Below are positions 26,992 through 35,937 of a stretch of DNA of 64,000 nucleotides, in pieces (within the stretch, counting starts at the first letter, position 1; the number at the start of each line of letters is the position of its first letter). Location of the stretch: the NCBI RefSeq assembly GCF_020026305.1, contig NZ_CP075691.1:2480001-2544000 (forward strand), given 5' to 3'. The notes under the pieces were generated by a model that saw only the letters and a list, made by a program, of their open reading frames with translations, did not search any database and was not told the DNA's origin. Made by a program: the position numbers and the translations under genes. Origin of the DNA: Streptomyces sp. 135. Lineage in GTDB: Bacteria > Actinomycetota > Actinomycetes > Streptomycetales > Streptomycetaceae.

Positions 26992-28785
26992 ATGCCGTTA
27001 CGCACCAAGAAGCTCACCGCCCGCCTGCTCCCCGCCCGTGTCCGCGCGGAACGGGCGCGGCAGAGCGAGGAACAGGCCAGGCAGAGCGAGGAACAGGCCC
27101 GGGAGGGCGAGGCCGCCCGGGCCGCGGCGGCGGAGCGAGGACGGCAGGAGAGGATCGCGGCCCGGCGGCTCGCTCTTCTCGCATCGGACCCCGAGATCCG
27201 CGAAGTCCGCTTCGAGGGCCACACGTATTACGGCCGCACCGTCGACCACTTCACGTCCGCCGGTGCCGCCGCCCGCAACCTCGGCTTGGTGGCCGACGCC
27301 CTGGAACGAGCGGATGTCGACTACTTCCTGGTCGCGGGCCGCTCGAACACCCGCCATGTCGTCGGCATCCGCCTCGCCGACCGCAAGAGGCTGCTCGACG
27401 AGCTGCGGGCGATGTACGGGGAGAGCGCGCTGTACGCCGTGAAACCCGGCACGGCCCCCATCCCCTCCGGCGCGGTGCTGTACGCGGACGGCTCGCTCCC
27501 CACCGCGCTGAAGCGCCAGGACGTCATCCGCTTCGGCGAGATCCTGCTCGACCCGTCCGGCCGGATACTCGCCGACCTGTCGTACGGCTGCGACGTCGAG
27601 TTCTGGCAGGACGGCGGCCGGCTCCTCGACGACGAGCGGGCGACCGCGCACATCGAGGCCCTGCGCACCCAGGCCCCGCCCGCCGTGCTCGCCGAGGCCC
27701 TTGTCGCCCCCCGCCCGAACGCCGTGACCGACACGCTCCCGATCCAGGCCCGGGTCCCGGCCCGCCACACCGTCGAGGGGCGCGACCACCCCACGTACGA
27801 GGCCTTCTCCCACCCCCGCGTCGACACCGTCGACTTCCCCGTCGACCTCGTCTACACCTGGGTGGACGGCGCGGACCCCGAGCTGCTGGCCCGCCGCGAG
27901 TCCTACCGCGATGACGCGCAGACGGCCCGCATCCACGCCCGCGAGACCGGCGCCTCCCGCTACACGAGCCGTGATGAGCTGAAGTACTCCTTGCGGTCGG
28001 TCGAGATGTACGCGCCGTTCGTACGGAACATCTACCTCGTGACCGACGGGCAGACCCCCACCTGGCTGAACACGGACGTCCCTGGCCTCCAGGTCGTGGA
28101 CCACAAGGAGATCTTCACCGACCCGTCGGCGCTCCCCGTCTTCAACTCCCACGCCATCGAGACCCAGCTCCACCACATAGCGGGCCTGTCGGAGCACTAC
28201 CTCTACCTCAACGACGACTTCTTCTTCGTCGGCCCGGTCACCGCCGGGCACTTCTTCCACGGCAACGGCATCGCCAAGCTCCCCTTCTCCTCCTTCCAAC
28301 TCGGCCTGGGCACCCCGCACCCCGACGAGCCGGCACCCAACTCCGCCGGCAAGAACGTGCGCGGCCTCGTCCTCGACGCCCACCGCCGCCTGACGGTCAG
28401 CAAATTCAAGCACGCCCCGCAGCCGCAGCTCCGTTCAGTGATGACCGAGCTGGAGGAGTCGTGCGCGGAGGCGGTGACGCGCACGAGCCGCAGCCGTTTC
28501 CGCTCCGTCGAGGACATCGCGATGACCACCGCGCTGCACCACCACCACGCGTATCTCACCGGCCGCGCCGTACCCGGCAAGTACAGGCAGCGCTACATCG
28601 ACATCGGAAAGACGGACGTACGGGAGGCACTCGCGGAGTTCACCCCCGGCCACAAGTACGACTTCCTCTGCCTCAACGACGTCAACACCCCGGCGGCGGA
28701 CCAGGAACGGGTCACGGCCGAGGTGCGCGGGTTCCTCGACACGTGCTTTCCCTTCGCCGGGCGGTGGGAGCGGGCGGAGGGGTAG
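26992..28785 (+). CDS. Stealth family sugar-phosphate transferase
   Basis: A 597-residue protein of the Stealth family, which transfers hexose-1-phosphate units to make capsule or wall phosphoglycans. CR1 is visible as PVDLVYTWVDGADPELLARR (from about 281). CR2 follows (SRDELKYSLRSVEMYAPFVR, about 322-345; then IYLVTDGQTPTWL), then CR3 (HHIAGLSEHYLYLNDDFFF, about 394-412) and a C-terminal CR4-like part. The first 60 residues are a basic coiled coil with two copies of RQSEEQA. Residues 65-280 form an extra domain resembling a nucleotidyltransferase-like region seen in many actinobacterial Stealth proteins. GAGG lies eight bases before ATG. Its location next to toxin genes suggests a surface-polymer role, but no other capsule gene is present. 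Confidence 0.88.
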   Translation: MPLRTKKLTARLLPARVRAERARQSEEQARQSEEQAREGEAARAAAAERGRQERIAARRLALLASDPEIREVRFEGHTYYGRTVDHFTSAGAAARNLGLVADALERADVDYFLVAGRSNTRHVVGIRLADRKRLLDELRAMYGESALYAVKPGTAPIPSGAVLYADGSLPTALKRQDVIRFGEILLDPSGRILADLSYGCDVEFWQDGGRLLDDERATAHIEALRTQAPPAVLAEALVAPRPNAVTDTLPIQARVPARHTVEGRDHPTYEAFSHPRVDTVDFPVDLVYTWVDGADPELLARRESYRDDAQTARIHARETGASRYTSRDELKYSLRSVEMYAPFVRNIYLVTDGQTPTWLNTDVPGLQVVDHKEIFTDPSALPVFNSHAIETQLHHIAGLSEHYLYLNDDFFFVGPVTAGHFFHGNGIAKLPFSSFQLGLGTPHPDEPAPNSAGKNVRGLVLDAHRRLTVSKFKHAPQPQLRSVMTELEESCAEAVTRTSRSRFRSVEDIAMTTALHHHHAYLTGRAVPGKYRQRYIDIGKTDVREALAEFTPGHKYDFLCLNDVNTPAADQERVTAEVRGFLDTCFPFAGRWERAEG

Positions 28786-28859
28786 GCGGTAAGCCGTCGG
28801 TACTCTTGCCCCGGGCCGTCGCCCTCGCCCCGCCCCACGTCAGAGTGACGGGTGATTGA

Positions 28860-29333
28860 TCACGGCCACGAGAGGTCGAGCGGCAGATCTCGGTGGAAGA
28901 CGGCCATGGCCCGTCCGAGGCCGTCGTAGTCGTCGACGATCTTCATGTCGAAGCCGAGGCCGCGATGGAAGGCGATCGAGCCGGTGTTCCCGATCGACGT
29001 GATCGCCTTCAACCGCCGTGCGCCATGGCGTTCTGCGGCCTCAGTGAACGCCCCATACAGACGCCGCCCGAGCCCGGTGCCGCGGGCATCGTCGCGCGTA
29101 GCGATCAGATGCACGTACCCGGTGCCGTCGGGAGTGACGAACCCGAAGATGTATCCCCGGACACCGTCCGGGGCTCGGGCGACCAGGCAGGTCGAGCCGA
29201 ACTCCTGCACCAGCGCCAGGAGGTGCAGCGACCGGAGGTCGCGTTCACCCCAGTAACGGGAATGATCAGTCAGGACCTGGTGAAAGTCGGCCAGCCCGGC
29301 CGGTTCGATGCGTATCCCCATGATGACGATCAT
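28860..29333 (-). CDS. GNAT-family N-acetyltransferase
   Basis: A 157-residue protein. ATG 29333 is chosen because GAGG lies eight bases upstream; ATG 29321 is the alternative. The acetyl-CoA binding motif A is clear (VHLIATRDDARGTGLGRRLY, about 80-100), followed by the family NxGSIAFHRGLGF segment (about 128-140). The acceptor is unknown. The gene is convergent with the Stealth gene and its start lies 23 bases from the rnpB-like duplication. Confidence 0.85.
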   Translation of the reverse strand: MIVIMGIRIEPAGLADFHQVLTDHSRYWGERDLRSLHLLALVQEFGSTCLVARAPDGVRGYIFGFVTPDGTGYVHLIATRDDARGTGLGRRLYGAFTEAAERHGARRLKAITSIGNTGSIAFHRGLGFDMKIVDDYDGLGRAMAVFHRDLPLDLSWP

Positions 29334-29355
29334 GGCAGGCGCCTCGGCCAGGGTG

Positions 29356-29394
29356 CGCGGCACAGAACCCGGCGTACAGCCCGACTCGTCCGCC
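29356..29394 (+). repeat. Displaced copy of the rnpB 3' end (inverted relative to rnpB)
   Basis: Thirty-five consecutive bases, then one mismatch and three more matches, are identical to the 3' end of the RNase P RNA gene at 42662-42700. It begins with CGCGGCACAGAACCCGGCG and reads on the + strand, whereas rnpB is on the minus strand, so the two copies form an inverted pair around the T7SS island (29395-42661). The ends of stable RNA genes are common integration sites, so this may be an old attachment-site half. Its inverted orientation needs an extra rearrangement. Confidence 0.85.
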
Positions 29395-29575
29395 GGCCTT
29401 CGTTCCAGTGCCTGCGACCGAGCAGATCACGCCACTCGCTGTTAACGCGTTGCGCCTGCAACTCCTGAGGCGAGAGTATGTTCGATACACTACGCGGCGT
29501 GAGTGGGGCGTGTGCGCGCTGCGACGACCGAACAGGCCGGGCGCCCAACCAGTTGAGGGGTTACGGGGTGGGTTC

Positions 29576-29905
29576 ATGAAGTTCGACATGGGGGATACGA
29601 CCCTCGCGGTGCTGGGGAAGAGCACGGTGGGGTCCAGCGACGATCTCGGCACGCTGATCCATCTGCTGGTCCAGGCGGCCGAGCCCCTGGAAGGCAAGTT
29701 CAACGGCGCCGGCAAGGCGACCTTCGACTCGTTCAAGCTGCGCGCGGACGACATCACCGCGGATCTGAACGGGGCGCTGTCCTCGATCCTGGGCGGCCAG
29801 GCGGGCATGGACGAGGCATTCGGTACAGGTGACGACGAGCAGGCCGACAACGCGCACCAGAACATGGGTGCCGCCAACTTCGAGGCTGCACGCTTCTCCG
29901 GCTGA
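29576..29905 (+). CDS. Small ESX-like helical protein (T7SS substrate candidate)
   Basis: A 109-residue protein starting at ATG 29576 (GGGGTGGG upstream). An upstream in-frame start would add 56 residues of arginine-rich sequence not typical of the family and was not used. It is mostly helical, with a central FNGAGKATFDSF turn in place of a strict WxG. It resembles WXG100-type helical hairpins of Streptomyces T7SS loci. It is the first gene of the cluster and is followed after 56 bases by the ESAT-6-like gene. It is probably secreted as a dimer or with its neighbour. Confidence 0.75.
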   Translation: MKFDMGDTTLAVLGKSTVGSSDDLGTLIHLLVQAAEPLEGKFNGAGKATFDSFKLRADDITADLNGALSSILGGQAGMDEAFGTGDDEQADNAHQNMGAANFEAARFSG

Positions 29906-29961
29906 GCCGCATCCGACCGACCGTTCACGCACGCTTCTCAGCCACAAGGGGCTGTTTCGTC

Positions 29962-30270
29962 ATGGCAAATCAGAATCGTCGTTCCTACGACACCGGCGCC
30001 TCGTCCGACGTACAGGGCGGACTCCAGATCATCATCGGGCAGCTCGAACGCGTCCTCGGCGACCGCGACCGCGCCGTGAAGGCCGCGATGGCCGACTATC
30101 AGGCCGATGGCGTCTCGGACGAGTACCACGGCAAGGAAGTCCGCTGGAACAAGGCGGCGAACGAGGTGCGCGACATCATCCGCCTGGTGCGCGACACCTT
30201 GGAGAAGAACGACGGCACCGCCCAGACGACGCTCGCCAGGGCGCGGGCCGCGGTCGACAACATCGGCTGA
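29962..30270 (+). CDS. ESAT-6-like (WXG100 superfamily) protein
   Basis: A 102-residue protein with two helices around a VSDEYHGKEVRWNKAANEV turn (about 50-68), similar to proteins annotated in Streptomyces as pore-forming ESAT-6 family. Size (about 100 residues), lack of a signal peptide and position support a T7SS substrate or chaperone-partner role. A strict WxG motif is missing; the Trp sits in RWNKA. Confidence 0.8.
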   Translation: MANQNRRSYDTGASSDVQGGLQIIIGQLERVLGDRDRAVKAAMADYQADGVSDEYHGKEVRWNKAANEVRDIIRLVRDTLEKNDGTAQTTLARARAAVDNIG

Positions 30271-30332
30271 CCGGCCCGCGGAACGGCAGGGCAACAGAGG
30301 CGGCTTTACGGGGACTTGTAGGGGGATTTGGC

Positions 30333-30731
30333 ATGCCTGGGTGGGACATCTCACCGTCCGGTGTGGACTCGGTGACCTCGCTGGTGCGGCTGGCGATGGA
30401 CGACATGGCCAAGGACGTCAAGGCTTACGTGACCGACGTGGAGAGCGCGGCGGCATCGGCCGGCACGCTCGGCACGTCCTACTGCGGAGCCGCGCCCGTC
30501 GGTCCGATCGGCGACGCGCTGACACGGTTCATGGTGGGGACGGAGAGTGATGTGCGCTTCCTCGGGAAGCGGGCCGCCAAGTCGGTGAACGGCGCGATCG
30601 AGGCGACCAACCACTATGTGGCCGGGGACCTGGAGCAGGCCGCGAACGCACAGGAACAGGCGGCACAGGCACCCGACGTGACGGTGTTCCTGCCGACGGC
30701 TCGGCAGAGGGGTGCCGGCCCGTGGACATGA
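30333..30731 (+). CDS. Small T7SS-associated protein (DUF6507-like)
   Basis: A 132-residue protein starting WDISPSGVDSV, with Ala-rich helices and a TFRM-like segment (DALTRFMVGTESDVRFLGKR). The opening WDIxPxGV string is what I recall for Streptomyces DUF6507 proteins that precede T7SS toxin genes; this is recognition by eye. ATG 30333 follows a GGGGG stretch. Its last bases overlap the start of the large toxin gene, so they are probably made together, possibly as a targeting partner for it. Confidence 0.75.
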   Translation: MPGWDISPSGVDSVTSLVRLAMDDMAKDVKAYVTDVESAAASAGTLGTSYCGAAPVGPIGDALTRFMVGTESDVRFLGKRAAKSVNGAIEATNHYVAGDLEQAANAQEQAAQAPDVTVFLPTARQRGAGPWT

Positions 30732-33061
30732 TCAAGCCTGCGGGCATACCCCGGTTCATCGGTGACTGGGAGCAGTTGGCGAAGGACGTCTCCGGGCTGC
30801 GCAGCGACGCCATCGGTATCCGCAACGGCGGGGCCGATGTCCATTCCCGCTTCCAGATGCTGGGGGCGTACTACACCGCGCCCGAGGCCGACGACCTGTT
30901 CGCCACCACACAGCCGGTGATGGACGAGGCGGACACCTTCGCCGCGCATCTGGAGACGGTGGCCGACGCGCTGGACACCTTCGCCGCCGAGGCCCGTCCG
31001 CTCGCCGAGAAGCTGACGTCGTTGCGCGAGGACGCCTTCAAGTTCGTCGAAAGCGTCGAGGGTGACGACGACTGGACGGACGACGGAGACAAGGTCGAGC
31101 GCAACAACGAGTTGTGGGCGGACGTGATCGCGGCCAAGAGTGCCTTCGAGGCCGCCGAGCGCCGGGCGGCCGGCAAGATCTCGGCGATCGTGGGCGGCCC
31201 CAAGTACATCGAGGACGACGGAAGCCACAGGGCGACCGAGCAGACCGTGATGTACGGCTACGACGCCGATGTGCTCAAGCAGGCGGAGGAGTTGCCCTGG
31301 GGCAGCCCGGTGAGCGAGACGACCGCACCCGGGGACTTCAAAGGTCACCTGAAGAATTTCCTGTACGACGGTTTCGCCGTCGACGGCGCCGGGGCCACTC
31401 TCAAGGGCCTGGGGGCCCTGGTGGGGATCGGTGGCTCGGCCAAGGAGGCCTGGGGCCACCTCGGGGATGCCGCCATGGGCACCGGTTACTACCTGGTGAC
31501 TCCCCTGGACTGGGTCATGGACCAGACCATGTTCGCGGACGAGGACACCGAGACCATGAAGCGGCAGAAGGCCGCCGCCCGGGAGTTCGGCAAGGCCATG
31601 GTGGCCTGGGACCAGTGGGAGGAGCACCCGGTCCAGGCCGCCGGGACCACCACCTTCAACGTCCTCACGCTCGGCGCCGGACCGCTGGGCGCACTCGCCA
31701 GGGGCGGCTCCGTCGCCGGCAAGGCGGGCCTCGGCGCGAAGGCCGCCGGGATCGGCGCCAAGATCGGCACGTACGCCGACCCGCTCTCGGCCGGGCTCAC
31801 GGTGGGCGGCAAGGTGGTCAGCAAGCTGCCGACCGTCGCGGAGGTCACGTCCCGGATCCGGGCCGGGGCGGGCGCCACCGCCAACATCGAGCGGGTACAC
31901 AGCACCCTCGAATTCGAGGGCACCAGGGTCCGCGTAGAGGACGGCGAGTTCATCCGCCTCGACGCGGAGGGCAACCCCGTCAGGGGCACGGCGCCGCACG
32001 AGAAATCCGCCGCCGAACGAGCGGTCTCCGAGCAAGCGCCGCCCCAGCGCGAGCCCGTACTGGTCAGCTCCGGATCACGGACACCCGGAGCTGCCGCACA
32101 TGGTGGCGAGAACCTTCCTCCGCAGGCCGGCCACGATGCGCGGGGACGAGGTGAAGGCACCACGGATCCAGTCGGGAATGGGCAAGGCGGCCACTCCGAT
32201 GCGCCCAACGCTGGCCACACAGCGGGCGACCCAGGCTCTGCTCATCGCCCCGGCACGGATCCCGGATCTGCAGATGGATCTCACGGCAGTGGTTCGGGTA
32301 ATGGCACAGACGCTGCTCCCGGTTCAGGTGGTAGCGCCGGGGCTGACGAGGGCCCCGCTCAGGCACCTGATGAAACGTCACCTGAAAATGAGGCTCAGCC
32401 CATCGTCCGCGGTGGTGACACGGAACAACGCGTCCGCGACGCGGTGAAAGGTATACCGGGCAAGAAGCGTCCAAAGCCTGACGTCCTCGAGAGGGTGCTC
32501 GCCAGACTTGCCTCAGAACCCAACGGACAACGGGTCGCTGACGTCATTGCGTCCGGCCGCTTCAACCAAAGTGACGAGTTCGGCCAAGTCGTATCTTCCT
32601 TGGGAGCACGAAAAGAGGCTATGTACCAGCCCGGTGCCGACCAGATCCTCTTTGCCGACGAGCTCGTAAGGAGCGGGGTGCCTGCTGACGCCATTGCCTT
32701 CGAGCATAAGGTCCCAGTCGGTGCCGATGCGGACATCCGCATCATAGGTGAGTCCGGCGAGGTTTACTCCTACCAGATGAAACACCTCAACGATCCCGTG
32801 GATCCGGTAAGTGAGATCAGTAGAGGCAAGTATTTGCTTCAGCTGGCCAAGTCAGAAGCCGATCATCACATCATGCTGGTCGATGGCGGCAGGGGGACTC
32901 GCGCCGAGTGGATTTCCAACGGGTCCTACGATGAGCTGATGGACATCCACCGCGGCGGGCGCGGGCCGAAGGGTGAGGGCATCACTTTCGTTGTCCGCCT
33001 GGAGGATGGAACACTCGTCATCCCGCCAGGTAGCAAGACTGACCCCAAGGACATGCTGTGA
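30722..33061 (+). CDS. T7SS polymorphic toxin with putative PD-(D/E)xK-type nuclease tip
   Basis: A 779-residue protein from GTG 30722 (GAGGGG nine bases upstream); ATG 30728 is the alternative and overlaps the previous stop as ATGA. Residues 1-190 are helical with no signal peptide, as in T7SS-targeted toxins. Residues 210-420 contain Gly/Ala hydrophobic stretches. Residues 430-570 are a Gly/Ser/Asp/Pro disordered linker. The tip (about 580-779) has AFEHKV, then ADADIRII and SYQMKHL, which reads as an E ... D ... QxK core like that of Mrr-type restriction-endonuclease folds. The tip region drops to about 60% G+C (line at 32461), unlike the rest. It ends in a GTGA overlap with the presumptive immunity gene. 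Secretion class is fairly sure; nuclease activity is inferred. Confidence 0.82.
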   Translation: MDMIKPAGIPRFIGDWEQLAKDVSGLRSDAIGIRNGGADVHSRFQMLGAYYTAPEADDLFATTQPVMDEADTFAAHLETVADALDTFAAEARPLAEKLTSLREDAFKFVESVEGDDDWTDDGDKVERNNELWADVIAAKSAFEAAERRAAGKISAIVGGPKYIEDDGSHRATEQTVMYGYDADVLKQAEELPWGSPVSETTAPGDFKGHLKNFLYDGFAVDGAGATLKGLGALVGIGGSAKEAWGHLGDAAMGTGYYLVTPLDWVMDQTMFADEDTETMKRQKAAAREFGKAMVAWDQWEEHPVQAAGTTTFNVLTLGAGPLGALARGGSVAGKAGLGAKAAGIGAKIGTYADPLSAGLTVGGKVVSKLPTVAEVTSRIRAGAGATANIERVHSTLEFEGTRVRVEDGEFIRLDAEGNPVRGTAPHEKSAAERAVSEQAPPQREPVLVSSGSRTPGAAAHGGENLPPQAGHDARGRGEGTTDPVGNGQGGHSDAPNAGHTAGDPGSAHRPGTDPGSADGSHGSGSGNGTDAAPGSGGSAGADEGPAQAPDETSPENEAQPIVRGGDTEQRVRDAVKGIPGKKRPKPDVLERVLARLASEPNGQRVADVIASGRFNQSDEFGQVVSSLGARKEAMYQPGADQILFADELVRSGVPADAIAFEHKVPVGADADIRIIGESGEVYSYQMKHLNDPVDPVSEISRGKYLLQLAKSEADHHIMLVDGGRGTRAEWISNGSYDELMDIHRGGRGPKGEGITFVVRLEDGTLVIPPGSKTDPKDML

Positions 33062-34077
33062 TCACCACTGACCCTATTGGCGACTGGACTTGGGAAATCG
33101 CTTCGAGCGGTGATGGCGCCACCGCTGCCGGAGCCGCAGAGACAGCCGTCTCGATCTGGGGCATCCTGGCCAAGCACGAGCTGGCCGTACCTGCAGGTAA
33201 GGCCAGCCTCTCGGTTCGTTCCGTGCATGACATGCGAAACGTTCATCTCGACATGTCGGGCCTGCCCCTGGAAGCCGATCCGCTGAGGCCGGGCACCGCT
33301 TTTTCGGAAGCTGTGGAGCAGGCGGGGTCGTCGCTCGAGGGCGATCTTCTTGTGAGTCTCCGGATTCGATGCCCCGGCATCTGGCGGGAGTCTGGGGTGA
33401 AGCATCGTGCAGAGCAGCTGTTCGCCATCCAGGTAGACGTCTGGAAGAGCAGTCTGACCGTAGTGACTCTGGAAACCTACTCCGATGCATGGCTCACAAT
33501 GGACACGCGTGAGCGAGAGCAGGCTGCGGTCCATGCAGAGAATGCCCCACGGCTCACAGCTGCTCTCGTGGAAGTTTCAGCCTTGCTCGGCAGCGCTCCA
33601 GAACCTGGCGATCCAAACCGTCACGCCACCCCGACGGAAGTAGGTTTTGAGGACCTGCGGATCGAGGGACCCGCCTACAGCGATTCTTGGGGAACGTTCG
33701 AGATTGCAGCCCGTTCTCGCCGACTTCGTTCTGGACTTCCTCCGACCGAAGACGAATATCCGGAGACAACGGAGAGCCCTGTGCGTTACTTTGCAATCCG
33801 ACGCGAAACACAAACACTGGGCTACGTGTGGGCTTCCGTCAACAATGATGCGGCAGGCTACGAGCCGCGAACTGCCGCTGGCGATGCGGCATTTAAGGCC
33901 GGCGCCCAGTGGCTGTTGTTGCTTCGGGACGCCCACAGCCAGGGTCTCACTCCGCTCAAGGCGCTGGAATGGCTCACTCGGGTGTCTCCGCGTCCAGAGA
34001 TCGGATCGATAGACGAGGATGCCCCAAAGGAAGCCCCTTCGTTGGACTATCTGGAGGAACTGTCGGGCAAGTACTAG
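33058..34077 (+). CDS. Presumptive immunity protein for the T7SS toxin
   Basis: A 339-residue soluble protein of no family I recognise. GTG 33058 overlaps the toxin stop (GTGA). It looks like two parts: an N-terminal half rich in beta strands (about 1-180, with SLSVRSVHD and QLFAIQVDVWKSSLTVVTLE), and a C-terminal half (about 185-339) with an aromatic strand pair (RYFAIRRETQTLGYVWASV) and a helix (LLLLRDAHSQGLTPLKALEW). It has no signal peptide or membrane segment. G+C is well below that of the secretion genes. Immediate coupling to the toxin tip and shared composition are the reasons to call it immunity. Confidence 0.65.
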   Translation: MITTDPIGDWTWEIASSGDGATAAGAAETAVSIWGILAKHELAVPAGKASLSVRSVHDMRNVHLDMSGLPLEADPLRPGTAFSEAVEQAGSSLEGDLLVSLRIRCPGIWRESGVKHRAEQLFAIQVDVWKSSLTVVTLETYSDAWLTMDTREREQAAVHAENAPRLTAALVEVSALLGSAPEPGDPNRHATPTEVGFEDLRIEGPAYSDSWGTFEIAARSRRLRSGLPPTEDEYPETTESPVRYFAIRRETQTLGYVWASVNNDAAGYEPRTAAGDAAFKAGAQWLLLLRDAHSQGLTPLKALEWLTRVSPRPEIGSIDEDAPKEAPSLDYLEELSGKY

Positions 34078-34241
34078 TTTTACCTGTCAGCTCTAGGCAC
34101 TGCAGGGGCTATTGGCCGCCACTAACAAGCGCGGGATAAAATGCCATACCTACCTTGCCCTTTGGGAGGATCCCACATTCGGACCTGCCGCATGACACCA
34201 TCGTCCAATTCCACACAGATGTAGATGGGTAAGGTCGCGCA

Positions 34242-34532
34242 ATGTCAGCCCAGGATTACGACAGCCAGCTCTTGGAGTCGGTGTCGGTGCGGCGCCGGCG
34301 CCTGCGGGATGCCCTGTTGTTCGGTGGCCAGCGGCAGCGGCGGACCGTCGATGAGCGGCTGGGGAAGGTGTTCGCCGGGGTCGTGATCGCGGCCGTGTTG
34401 TGTGCCGGGTGCGTGGGGTGGTCGTTCATTTCGCATCGGCTTATCGGGAAGAGCCCCTACAGCACATCAGTGCCGACTTCCCCGACGTCCGCCCCCTCCC
34501 CTTCTCCCTCCGTAACACCTTCCTCTCGATGA
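34242..34532 (+). CDS. Small single-span membrane protein before EccD
   Basis: A 96-residue protein with a basic cytosolic start (SVRRRRLRDALLFGGQRQRR, about 16-35), one membrane helix (VFAGVVIAAVLCAGCVGW, about 43-60) and a Ser/Pro/Thr tail outside. Small proteins of this shape are common next to eccD in Streptomyces T7SS loci. It may be an accessory of the membrane complex. The 164 bases before it hold no gene. Confidence 0.75.
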   Translation: MSAQDYDSQLLESVSVRRRRLRDALLFGGQRQRRTVDERLGKVFAGVVIAAVLCAGCVGWSFISHRLIGKSPYSTSVPTSPTSAPSPSPSVTPSSR

Positions 34533-34545
34533 TAGGTTCGAACGC

Positions 34546-35928
34546 GTGATATCTGCGGGGCCGTTGAGCCGCACGAGCGGTACGAGTCGTACGGCCTTGA
34601 GCCGGGTCACCCTGGTCGGAGAGCAGCGGCGGGTGGACCTTGTCCTTCCCTCCCGGGAGCCCGTCGGGCTCCTGCTTCCCGAAGTGCTGCGGCTGCTCGG
34701 TGATCAGGCCGCCGGCCGGCCCATGCTGCGGCATCTCGTCACCGCGGACGGCTCGGCCCTCGCGCACGACAGCTCCCTGGAGTCCGCCGGGATACCGGAC
34801 GGCGCCGTGCTGCGGCTGGTGCGGGCCGAGGACGCGCCCTCCGCGCCCGTCGTGCACGACGTCACCGATGAGGCCGCCGACGATCTGGAGGGGCGGGCCT
34901 GGCGGTGGGGGCCCGCGACTCGGCGGGTGGTGGCCGGGCTTGCCACCGTTCTCTGGGCTCTTGCCGCAGGGGTGCTGGCGCGCGATGAGTTCGCGTTGGG
35001 GGACGTGGGCAACGCCCTGGTGGGTGCTGCCGTTCTGGCCGGCTTCGCCGGGATCGTGTGGGGGCGCATGAAGCGGCAGGGGCTCGCCGCCACATTGATC
35101 GTCACCGCCGGTGCCCTGGGCGCGCTCGGGGCATGGACGTCGGCCGATGCCCATGCCTGGTCCGCTGCCGTGCGGTTGGCCGGGGTGGCCATGGCCGTGC
35201 TGCTGGTGCTGCTCTTCCTGGGGTGGTTCTCGCCGTTGGGGCGGGGCGGGTTGATCGGGGCCGGGGCCACCCTCGGCTGCCTGGTTCTGTGGGAGGCGTC
35301 CGTCGCGTCGCAGGACGGGGCGCGGACCGTGACCGAGCAGGCCCGGCTGGGGGCCCTGCTCGCCGTCGTATCCGTGGTTGTTCTTGGTGTGCTGCCGCGG
35401 CTCGCCCTGATGGCCTCCGGTCTTTCGGGGCTGGACGACCGCCGTTCGGGCGGGACGTCGGTGAGCCGTTATCGCGTGACTGCCGCGCTGACCGCCACCC
35501 ATCGTGGACTGGCTGTCGCCACCGTCGTGCTGGCCGTCTCGGCGGCGGCCGCCGGCGTGCTGGTGCTCAAGGAGCCGACCGTGTGGACCGTGCTCCTCGC
35601 CGTGGTCACGGCGGTGGTGCTCGCGCTGCGGGCCCGTGCCTTTCCGCTGGTCGCCGAGGTGGTCGCGCTGTTCGCTGCCGCCGCGGTCGTCGTCGTGGCG
35701 CTGGTCGTGGTGTGGCTGGGGCGCTCCCCTGCCGCGGGCCCGCTGGCCGTCCTTGTCGTACTCGCCCTGATGCCGCTCGTGGTGCTCGCGGTGCAGCCGC
35801 CCGAGCACGTGCGGGTGCGGCTTCGGCGGGCCGGGGACCTCGTGGAGTCCGTGGGCGTGCTCGCGCTGCTGCCGCTGGCCATCGGCGTGTTCGGTGTGTA
35901 CGGGCGTCTGCTCGACACCTTCGCGTAG
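34546..35928 (+). CDS. eccD: EccD-like T7SS integral membrane protein
   Basis: A 460-residue protein from GTG 34546. Residues 18-95 form the ubiquitin-like YukD domain typical of EccD (LSRVTLVGEQRRVDLVLPSR, then DGAVLRLV). About 11 hydrophobic segments then run from 125 to the end (VVAGLATVLWALAAGVLA onward). EccD is the multi-span channel component of the T7SS inner-membrane complex. It lies 13 bases after the small membrane gene and 9 before the ATPase gene, so it belongs to the same operon. Confidence 0.9.
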   Translation: MISAGPLSRTSGTSRTALSRVTLVGEQRRVDLVLPSREPVGLLLPEVLRLLGDQAAGRPMLRHLVTADGSALAHDSSLESAGIPDGAVLRLVRAEDAPSAPVVHDVTDEAADDLEGRAWRWGPATRRVVAGLATVLWALAAGVLARDEFALGDVGNALVGAAVLAGFAGIVWGRMKRQGLAATLIVTAGALGALGAWTSADAHAWSAAVRLAGVAMAVLLVLLFLGWFSPLGRGGLIGAGATLGCLVLWEASVASQDGARTVTEQARLGALLAVVSVVVLGVLPRLALMASGLSGLDDRRSGGTSVSRYRVTAALTATHRGLAVATVVLAVSAAAAGVLVLKEPTVWTVLLAVVTAVVLALRARAFPLVAEVVALFAAAAVVVVALVVVWLGRSPAAGPLAVLVVLALMPLVVLAVQPPEHVRVRLRRAGDLVESVGVLALLPLAIGVFGVYGRLLDTFA

Positions 35929-35937
35929 GGGGTCGGC

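Noticed and set aside
28786..28859. Terminator between Stealth and GNAT genes
   Set aside because: Only short, weak pairing (GTCAGAGTGAC) was found.
29408..29575. Longer start for the first ESX-like protein
   Set aside because: The 56 extra residues are Arg-rich and unlike WXG100 proteins; ATG 29576 fits size and RBS.
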